From positions 1-28,210 of the forward strand of contig JALQPE010002162.1 in NCBI GenBank assembly GCA_030407315.1: a stretch of DNA of 28,210 nt, in the 5' to 3' direction. The stretch comes from Asparagopsis taxiformis (Eukaryota; Rhodophyta; Florideophyceae; Bonnemaisoniales; Bonnemaisoniaceae). Positions within the stretch are counted from its first letter, which is position 1; every line of letters starts with the position of its first letter. The notes under the pieces were generated by a model. It was not told the origin of the DNA. It did no database searches and worked only from the letters and a program-made list of their open reading frames with translations. Shown piece by piece: positions 1 through 6,186 of the stretch. The translations under genes and the position numbers were made by a program.

Positions 1-6
1 TTGACT

Positions 7-129
7 GTAAAATTTGGTAATTTTTTGGCTCTGAAATTACTGCAGTAAAAAGCGATCTACCTCAAGTGCACAAGCTAGATCGCTTTTTACTGCAGTAATT
101 TCACAGCCAAAAAAATTACCAAATTTTAC
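7..129. repeat. CTGCAG hairpin, copy 1
   Basis: Near-perfect inverted repeat. The left arm (7-59) reads GTAAAATTTGGTAATTTTTT, then a GCTCTGAAATTACTGCAGTA-type core, and ends in GATCTA. The right arm (76-129) is its reverse complement with one or two mismatches. The loop is about 16 nt. Each arm contains TTACTGCAGTAA, itself a 12-bp palindrome, and a GATC close to the loop. No clear target-site duplication is visible. It belongs to a five-member family in this window. It could be a MITE-like foldback or a structured boundary of a larger element. Confidence 0.9.
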
Positions 130-510
130 GCTCGTATTTTACGTCGTTTAGGGGACCTGTGCAAGGATTACATCCTGTCTCGCATACACTTATTTGAATT
201 CTATGAACAGGTGTAAAGGAAGATGGGAAAACATTTACTTCTCAACATTTCTCCTGACAGGGTGCTGGTTACACAGAAAGTATTTCGTGTCCGTACTCGA
301 TGAATTACTCTGAGCCAGCTGAAATGGGCACATTGGCAGTGACGCATACAACTTGATAGACACAGTCAAGCTGCGTCAAAGACCGTTTATTGTAGAAAGT
401 AAACGTAAGCCATTCTGTTTTGCTCAATAAAATCATCGAAGCAACGGTCGCGTTTAGTGCAGGCTAGAGCAGTCGCCGAAAAGGCGCCACGGGTCAGCTC
501 AAGATGCGCT
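130..510. other. spacer between hairpins 1 and 2, nothing recognised
   Basis: About 380 bases with no credible open frame, RNA gene or repeat that I can see. It separates two copies of the hairpin family. Confidence 0.5.
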
Positions 511-632
511 TAAAATTTGGAAATTTTTTTCGCTCTGAAATTACTGCAGTAAAAAGTGATCTACCTAAGTGCACAAAGCTAGATCACTTTTTACTGCAGT
601 AATTTCAGAGCGAAAAAAAATTACCAAATTTA
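511..632. repeat. CTGCAG hairpin, copy 2
   Basis: The inverted repeat starts TAAAATTTGGAAATTTTTTT and ends with the complementary AATTACCAAATTTA. The inner arms read GAAATTACTGCAGTAAAAAG/TGATCTA and TAGATCACTTTTTACTGCAG/TAATTTC around a short loop. It lies about 500 bp upstream of the ParB-dioxygenase gene. Its left flank (GGCGCC...GCTCA...GATG) resembles the left flank of copy 4 (about 5808-5839), so the repeated unit may be longer than the hairpin. Confidence 0.9.
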
Positions 633-854
633 ATGCCCATCCTCCATTCTCTCCATGACCGTTCAATATGAGTTCTGATTGATTAGGACGCAACCGGCGG
701 ATATTATGCGCATTAGTTGTTATGCGCTGTCCCACGGTCCTGTTTGGACAACCTTCAAGTGCATACCTTACACGACCATCCACTTCTTCTTTCTCGGCTC
801 CTACTCATCTGCTACTCTCTCTGCTTCTTCTGCACCTGAAAAGCAATCCCGATC

Positions 855-1120
855 GAGGACTTCCCCCTACGAGACGCACTGTTCCGCTCTCTCTCTCTCT
901 CTTTCTCTCTTTCACTCCCTACACCAATCTCTCCACCTCTACCTACCTCTCTCTGCCAACCTTTCAGGGATCCTCTCTACCACTTCATTGCCAATCTCTC
1001 TGGCACTATCCCCACCACTCTCCCTCCACTGTCTCTCTAAAGCGACAGTCTATCTCTCCTCAACCATCTCTATTCTCCTATCCCCCTCTCTTTCTCACTA
1101 CACTTCCGCGCTACCCACTC
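855..1120 (+). promoter_or_regulatory. polypyrimidine-rich leader
   Basis: Strongly C+T-rich plus strand, including a (TC)n run near 885-910, directly upstream of the first ATG at 1134. The context CGGCAAAAAACAACATGCC, with a purine-rich stretch just before the ATG, looks like a eukaryotic start. Open frames across this tract in all frames are composition artefacts. It probably holds the 5' UTR or initiator region. No TATA box is obvious. Confidence 0.4.
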
Positions 1121-1133
1121 GGCAAAAAACAAC

Positions 1134-1784
1134 ATGCCTCCGCGTACTATCCCTCTGTCGACCACCAGTGCAGCTCGAGAGCTCACCATCCCTGCCATGT
1201 CCCGCACTGGCACCTCGCTTTCGAACTACCTGTTCAGGGAAACGAAACTTCCGATCGCTGACATTCATGTCACGGAAGAAACATCCCGCGAGGTTGATGT
1301 CTCTCATGTTGAAGTGCTGTTCCAGAAGATGGTTCTCGAAGGCTTTCAGACCTCTTCTGTGGGCTCCATGACTGTGGTAAATCTACCATTTGGGCCCGAT
1401 GGAACACGCTACTACATAGCGGACGGTCTTCATCGTCGTGGAGCTCTGGTGCGGGCGAAGGAGGAACAGGTTGAGCGTTTAGCTTCCGTTGTGGACAACG
1501 TTCCTGTCCAGGAAGCCTTGAGGCCGGATGGTGCGCCAATGACTATGGAGGATGTCCTTTACCTCAGTCAGCGGTTGAATGAGCTTGTTCACACTGTTTT
1601 GCCAACCACCATCCGGGATCGTATACATGCTATCATTAGCATATACAATTGCAACCTCAAGTACGCTCAACCTGGGGATAGGAATCTGGCCAACATGACG
1701 GCTTCGCAGCTGTCTAATTGGTTCTTCCAACGTCATTTTTCTGGCATCCTCCGGAAGAGTACCGTGACGTCCATCGGTGTGTAG
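1134..1784 (+). CDS. ParB/sulfiredoxin-like N-terminal domain (216 aa)
   Basis: The ATG at 1134 is preceded by AAAAAACAAC. The order of elements fits the ParB/Srx superfamily: a PIADIHV strand, a helix 'VDVSHVEVLFQKMVLEGF', a strand 'SMTVVNLPF' and then the signature YYIADGLHRRGAL (residues about 94-106, with D97, H100, R101). In ParB-type proteins this DG-HR motif binds or hydrolyses nucleotide; in some it is linked to DNA binding or nicking. The last ~20 codons (RKSTVTSIGV) probably lie past a frame change near 1735. The overlapping frame from 1718 carries the continuation. Eukaryotic ParB folds are uncommon, and finding one fused to an oxygenase is the odd part. Confidence is good on the fold and low on the activity. 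Confidence 0.7.
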   Translation: MPPRTIPLSTTSAARELTIPAMSRTGTSLSNYLFRETKLPIADIHVTEETSREVDVSHVEVLFQKMVLEGFQTSSVGSMTVVNLPFGPDGTRYYIADGLHRRGALVRAKEEQVERLASVVDNVPVQEALRPDGAPMTMEDVLYLSQRLNELVHTVLPTTIRDRIHAIISIYNCNLKYAQPGDRNLANMTASQLSNWFFQRHFSGILRKSTVTSIGV

Positions 1785-3043
1785 CTATGAATATGCGACG
1801 TTCGCCTCGCACGTACGCAGCCTACAAGATGGCTTCCGGGAGGAAGGAGAACGAGGTCGGCATCAGCCTTCTGGTCCTAAAAGACACAGCATTCACGAAG
1901 GCTGAAGACCGTGCTAGTGAATTGATGGTCAAATGCCTTCACTACCGGTCTGTGCTGCTGATGCATTCGTTTGGACGTATCCCAGGTCTCCAGCTCCGTA
2001 CATATCTCAATTACGTTAGAGATTTCTACGAGGTCATCCGTGAACTAGCACCCATGGTTGACCTCAGTACGGAGCAATTGGCAGACCTGGAAGACCTTGA
2101 ACCGGATGGAAAGGAAATGATCCCGACCTGGAAATCCGTGTTCAAGCGTATGGTTCAGTACGAGGAGGAGCCGGTGCCGAAGAGAACGGAGAACCAAGAT
2201 CTTCGTATAGAAGATTTCCGTTCGGTCATCCAGCATCGTTTCAATGTTGCACCGAAGCAACAGAATCCTCCTCGTACTGAGCCGTTGGACTCTGCTGCGA
2301 ATACCACTCCCGCCAATGACGTGGTAATGGAGGAGGGTGCGAGGGCTTCAACGAGTGCTCCTCCTGCACCTGTCCCTCCGCCAGGATCACCATCGCAAGT
2401 GCCTGGCAAGGATCGTTCTCCGACACAGTTCGGAGAAACTATCATCGAGCCTCTCCCTGTCCCCCTTCCCTCTGAGCCCCTCCCAGAGGATGAAACTGGT
2501 CCCTTGGACATTTCTGCTGCTGTTCCACCTGAACAACGCAGCAGAATGCTCCCGGGTCCTCAGGCAATCCCACCACCCCTCCTGCCAATCCCACCACCCC
2601 TCCTGCCAATCCCACCACCCCTTTCCTATCCTCCCCCTCTCCTCCCATCCACACCTTCTCCTCATCCCTCTCCTGCTCAGTCTCCCATGGCTGTCTCAAC
2701 ACCCTCCGCTGCCCGGGCTCCATCTTCTCCCCCCAAGTCTCCTATGGCTGTGTCACCACCCTCCCCTGCTCCAGTTCCCCCCACTCCTATGGGGGAACAG
2801 CAGAACCCCGAAACTGCGGAAGTCTCTGAACCGCTGGGGGTGGTGCGGAGTATCCCGTTTCGCGTGCCATTCGCATTCCGGCCGACGAAACTACTCCACG
2901 CCCCTTCCCTTGCTCTCTTGGACCGCACTGTCGCTTTCCCGGCTCTGCCGCTGTGCACAAATGCACAGCGTGCAACTCTAAGCCAGTTCACAACTTGTGC
3001 GACTATCCCCGCGTCCACCATCTCATCCCCATCAAGTACCTGA
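1718..3043 (+). CDS. helical region plus proline-rich linker of the same protein
   Basis: Continuation of the ParB-dioxygenase gene in another frame. Residues from about 24 on (AMNMRRSPRTYAAYKMASGR...) to about residue 185 look like an alpha-helical globular region (LQLRTYLNYVRDFYEVIREL). Residues about 190-370 are a low-complexity Pro/Ser/Ala linker with a threefold IPPPLLP repeat. After about position 2850 this frame stops looking like protein and the Cys/His cluster appears in frame 1. No independent function is assigned to the helical part. A weakly similar helical region precedes the linker in the second dioxygenase gene. Confidence 0.5.
   Translation: MVLPTSFFWHPPEEYRDVHRCVAMNMRRSPRTYAAYKMASGRKENEVGISLLVLKDTAFTKAEDRASELMVKCLHYRSVLLMHSFGRIPGLQLRTYLNYVRDFYEVIRELAPMVDLSTEQLADLEDLEPDGKEMIPTWKSVFKRMVQYEEEPVPKRTENQDLRIEDFRSVIQHRFNVAPKQQNPPRTEPLDSAANTTPANDVVMEEGARASTSAPPAPVPPPGSPSQVPGKDRSPTQFGETIIEPLPVPLPSEPLPEDETGPLDISAAVPPEQRSRMLPGPQAIPPPLLPIPPPLLPIPPPLSYPPPLLPSTPSPHPSPAQSPMAVSTPSAARAPSSPPKSPMAVSPPSPAPVPPTPMGEQQNPETAEVSEPLGVVRSIPFRVPFAFRPTKLLHAPSLALLDRTVAFPALPLCTNAQRATLSQFTTCATIPASTISSPSST
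2565..2627 (+). repeat. 21-bp tandem repeat in Pro-rich linker
   Basis: Three copies of CAATCCCACCACCCCTCCTG plus one base, starting at 2565, 2586 and 2607. They encode repeated IPPPLLP. The third copy diverges at its end. It is an in-frame coding microduplication. Confidence 0.85.
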
Positions 3044-3264
3044 ATCAAGGTGAGCGAGACATGGTCTTCGTCTGCTCCCGTCGGTGCTATGATGGTCGTC
3101 AACCCAATGACCCCCTTCTTGGACCCCTCCTGCAGGGGTCACGTTACAAGAAGCGTGGGATGGGGATGAGTTCAATCCTTTTCGCAAAGGAGGCTCAACG
3201 ACCGAGTCGGTGGTGGAACAGGACAAGGGTGAAGCGGGTGTCAAGGACAAGAGGAGCACCGTAG
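2902..3264 (+). CDS. Cys/His zinc-binding cluster of the ParB-dioxygenase protein
   Basis: In frame 1 from about 2902 the translation contains PCSLGPHCRFPGSAAVHKC, then TAC, PVHNLC and, about 35 residues later, VFVCSRRC. The spacing C-x5-C, C-x2-C, H-x2-C, C-x3-C suggests a treble-clef or PHD-like zinc module able to bind two metals. No exact family is recognised. The frame opens before the first Met or GTG, so it is read as an internal segment and not as a gene of its own. After about 3155 the coding signal moves to frame 0 (WDGDEFNPFRKGG...). Confidence 0.5.
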   Translation, partial: PFPCSLGPHCRFPGSAAVHKCTACNSKPVHNLCDYPRVHHLIPIKYLNQGERDMVFVCSRRCYDGRQPNDPLLGPLLQGSRYKKRGMGMSSILFAKEAQRPSRWWNRTRVKRVSRTRGAP

Positions 3265-3644
3265 GAGAGAAGACTCCCATATCTCTGGGCAAGGTCAAGA
3301 AGCCCTCCAAGAGTACCCGCCGAGGGGAAAAGAGGAAAAGGGACGATACCTTTAGTCCGCTTCCGGCCCGGGTTACTCGGTCGAAGACCAGAAGTGCTGC
3401 CGTTGCAGAGCAGCTCATCGCTCTTGGCAGCACTTCTTCCCCTCCTCCCTCCCTTCCGCTTCCTGGTCAACCCCCGTCTTCGGGTGAGAAGGAGCGTGAC
3501 AATGAAGGTGAGAGGGAGAGGAGGAGGAAGAAACCCCACGAAATCGAAGGTGACTTCGAAGGGGTTTCTGGTCCACCGGTACGAGGACGAACAGCCGAGT
3601 CCACCTCCCCACCTCCTCGAGAATACTTCCGTGGCCGAAGCTGA
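3210..3644 (+). CDS. basic, NLS-bearing linker segment
   Basis: Frame 0 segment rich in Lys/Arg: TRRGEKRKRDD and RERRRKKPH look like nuclear localisation signals. SPLPARVTRSKTRS resembles a short DNA or nucleosome contact peptide. From about 3560 the better coding signal is in frame 1 (VHRYEDEQPSPPPHLLENTS...). The segment supports a nuclear location for the composite protein. It has no catalytic features. Confidence 0.35.
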   Translation: MVEQDKGEAGVKDKRSTVGEKTPISLGKVKKPSKSTRRGEKRKRDDTFSPLPARVTRSKTRSAAVAEQLIALGSTSSPPPSLPLPGQPPSSGEKERDNEGERERRRKKPHEIEGDFEGVSGPPVRGRTAESTSPPPREYFRGRS

Positions 3645-4063
3645 ATCGTTCGTCCGTTCAGTTTCGAGCCTACTTCATCCTGAACACCGCTCTGGGTTCT
3701 ACTTGACGGAAGGGAGGTGGAGGAACTGAGGGAGGATATTGACTCCATGGCTGGTTCTTCGTCCATCGAGAGGGCTGTGTATTTCGAGCGGCAAGGGCTA
3801 GTATTGATTCTGATGGATATGTTGTCCTGGAGAACATACTAGGAGCTAAGGAAGTGCGGTCTAGTATCCACGACCTTCTGGCAGCCTTTGCGAAGAAGTT
3901 CTCGGAAGACGAGGAAGGTGCGTGGATTTCGATTCTCAATTCCGGTTCTACAGCCAAGGATGCAGAAGGGGGCCGTCTCGGCAGCGGTACATGACCCCCT
4001 GCAAGGCCGTTGTCGAAGACCTGGACACGCTTGCGTCTGGTCCAATAGCTCACGATAAGGTCT

Positions 4064-4726
4064 GTGGATGTTCTGCTCGCTATTATAGCAGAAAAGCTCC
4101 ACTTAGAAGATTCCGTTTCGTCATTGAAGGGATTCAAGGAAGGCTCCAAGCTCAGGTTCGGTAGAACAGGTCTTCGGATGCTGCTCACAGGGTCGGGCTG
4201 TGATCGTCAGATACCTCATCTGGACTTCACATACCCCGGTCCACCGCCAGGGGAACCCAACCGATACTACGGTAAACCTGCACCAGATCCTGACTATGCA
4301 TTCATTGCAACTGGTGCAGTGGGTTCCCCGATTCTGGTACGACCTCGCAGCCATACCTTCCTCAACTCCCCACGCAAGGCCTTCCTGGACGTCTGGCCCC
4401 ACCTCCTTCCCAAGTTGGTCTGGATACCTCCCTTCTCTGTTTTTGTCTCTCGTGGAGACTTGGAACATGCAGGTCCAGGATGGCAGGACCACGATTTCGT
4501 GAAGACCAGGCTTTCCAACACTGGAATGCCGTATGGTCACCATATTCGGGTCCACACAATGGCTGCGCGTGTCTCCTCCGAGCTCGTCAACGACCTAGTT
4601 TATGCGCCAGGGCTGGGTGACGACCCCAATGCTCTGCCGGAGCCCTACGATTTCGATCACGACTACGTGTCGGATAGTGATAAGGAAGAGGAAAGTAGTA
4701 GCGAAGAGTATATTACAGTTGAATAG
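4064..4726 (+). CDS. 2OG-Fe(II) dioxygenase domain, C-terminus (220 aa)
   Basis: Double-stranded beta-helix oxygenase signature. The first iron ligands are H52-x-D54 in QIPHLDF; the distal iron ligand is H135 in SRGDLEHAGPGW; the likely 2OG-binding Arg is R149 or a nearby Arg in KTRLSNTGMPYG. The domain's N-terminal part lies upstream in other frames (about 3797-4063: GYVVLENIL, then GAWISILNSGS, then VVEDLDTLASGPIAHDKV). The C-terminus is acidic (SDSDKEEESSSEE). The enzyme would couple 2-oxoglutarate decarboxylation to hydroxylation of an unknown substrate. Fusion to ParB-like and zinc modules points to DNA or chromatin. I cannot place it firmly in TET/JBP, AlkB or prolyl-hydroxylase groups. 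Confidence 0.75.
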   Translation: MDVLLAIIAEKLHLEDSVSSLKGFKEGSKLRFGRTGLRMLLTGSGCDRQIPHLDFTYPGPPPGEPNRYYGKPAPDPDYAFIATGAVGSPILVRPRSHTFLNSPRKAFLDVWPHLLPKLVWIPPFSVFVSRGDLEHAGPGWQDHDFVKTRLSNTGMPYGHHIRVHTMAARVSSELVNDLVYAPGLGDDPNALPEPYDFDHDYVSDSDKEEESSSEEYITVE

Positions 4727-4950
4727 ATAGCATATTAACTATAACATGCTCTAAACTGATATTTCTCTTGTTTCCATGTTCTCCCACATTCCTATAGTCT
4801 ACTTGTAGTTTGTCAGAATCTCCTTCCGTTGATAGTCCTCTGCCCTCTCCCCTTCTCGTGCATGGCAAGGTAAAGAATGGTAGTATACTAGTTGCAACCA
4901 GTGTGCCTTCGCAAGTCGCGAAGGGCGCTGGACCCCTGGCGTTGAGGTCC

Positions 4951-5071
4951 TAAAATTTGGTAATTTTTTTCGCTCCGAAATTACTGCAGTAAAAAGCGAT
5001 CTAGCAAAGTGCACCAACCTAGATCACTTTTTACTGCAGTAATTTCGGAGCGAAAAAAATTACCAATTTTT
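4951..5071. repeat. CTGCAG hairpin, copy 3
   Basis: Arms TAAAATTTGGTAATTTTTTT, CGCTCCGAAATTACTGCAGT, AAAAAGCGATCTA and the reverse complement ending CCAATTTTTTAC. The outer sequence on the right (CATCTCCCGTTCCATG) is also found right of copy 4. It sits about 225 bp after the stop of the ParB-dioxygenase gene. Confidence 0.9.
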
Positions 5072-5831
5072 TACATCTCCCGTTCCATGGACACCGCGTT
5101 GACAGAGGTGCTCAAACCAGGGAACCTGGCCACGTAAGCACGGTTGAGCTATCACTGTTTCAACAAAGTTAGTCATGTTGCAGCACTTCACAGAGCACAA
5201 CATTATTTTGAAATCACTAGTTTGTACAACATTCCCATAGGTAAACGACCCATTCCGAATTCTGACTAGACATAGCAGCCACTAAACATACGTGTAAGAC
5301 TTTTGAATTCCTGCTGCGGCTGGAATGCAATATGCACTATCCAAGTCTTTCCAAATAGGGGCTATCCCATACGTAGGGTACATGAAGTGAAGCTTTAAAG
5401 AAGTTTGGTCTATTTTACCTGGTAGTTTGTCTCGTCGACTTCACTTCCTAGATCATCTATATATAGACATGTAGTATACCGCGGAATGGGTCCTATGACA
5501 ATAATACTCCTAATGACCTATTGAGATTATCCTGTACGTACCTTCCCCTCTCGATATAACACATTAGAGTCGTATACGACTAAACCTACAACTATGATTA
5601 CAGAAAAGGATAAATGATGCCCACTGAGTACAAAGTACAGCATACACCTTGATGTTAACGCGTTCAATGTGCTCGCATAACTTCCTCTCCAAGGTTGGGA
5701 AGTGAACGTGCGTGTATAACAGCCTCCGAGGAGGTGATGTCCCGAGCGCCCCAGGGAACTCAAGCGCTGCATATGGGGCTAATTCCGGTGCAGGTTGTTG
5801 GAAAAGCCCAAGTTCGGCGCCCGGAAGCTCA
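5072..5831. other. intergenic stretch, no gene seen
   Basis: About 760 bases between hairpins 3 and 4. Short minus-strand frames (5527-5863) have no recognisable protein character. No RNA gene or repeat was recognised. Confidence 0.45.
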
Positions 5832-5971
5832 GGGAGATGTTGAAATTTGGTAATTTTTTTCACTCCGAAATTACTGCAGTAAAAAGTGATCTAGCAAAGT
5901 GCACCAACCTAGATCACTTTTTACTGCAGTAATTTCGGAGCGAAAAAAATTATCAAATTTCAACATCTCCC
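5832..5971. repeat. CTGCAG hairpin, copy 4 (longest)
   Basis: A 140-bp palindrome. The outer arms GGGAGATGTTGAAATTTGGT and ATCAAATTTCAACATCTCCC pair almost perfectly, outside the shared AATTTTTTT/CTCCGAAATTACTGCAGT core. It lies about 215 bp upstream of the transposase Met at 6187 and could be its promoter boundary or a transposase site. Confidence 0.9.
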
Positions 5972-6186
5972 GTTCCATGAATGATTTCTGTTTATGGGTA
6001 GTATAGTCGTATGTTCAACTGAGCAAGGTCATAGTTAAACTATTAGACTGTAACGGTCGACTTATTCATGTTCTCCCTTTCTACAGCTTTACATCTGTGT
6101 GTTTCGTTTCTATGCTCACTACAGCAAGGCCTACACGCGGTCCCTCACACACATATCAGAGCCTGCATATTGTCTGTCATCGAGAC

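Larger units (their letters stand above)
1134..4726 (+). pseudogene. ParB-like / Zn-finger / 2OG-Fe(II) dioxygenase gene, frame-disrupted
   Basis: One coherent protein can be followed through about eight frame changes (near 1735, 2850, 3155, 3480-3570, 3710, 3797, 3988 and 4061). No frame has a long gap. Order of parts: ParB/Srx-like domain; helical region; Pro-rich linker; Cys/His cluster; basic NLS-like segment; a segment reading SIDSDGYVVLENIL at about 3800 (frame 2); and the C-terminal double-stranded beta-helix dioxygenase. Most junctions look like single-base indels rather than GT...AG introns. It is therefore either a decayed copy or a gene in sequence with uncorrected indels. The paralogue at 12702-14972 has a similar linker and dioxygenase but is nearly intact. 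Hairpins 2 and 3 bracket it. The function is inferred from domains only: a nuclear, DNA-associated oxygenase. Confidence 0.65.

Noticed and set aside
679..1371. Two long plus-strand frames through the CT-rich leader (230 and 179 aa)
   Set aside because: Both are Ser/Leu/Pro low-complexity translations of a pyrimidine tract. The ParB frame starting at 1134 explains the coding signal.
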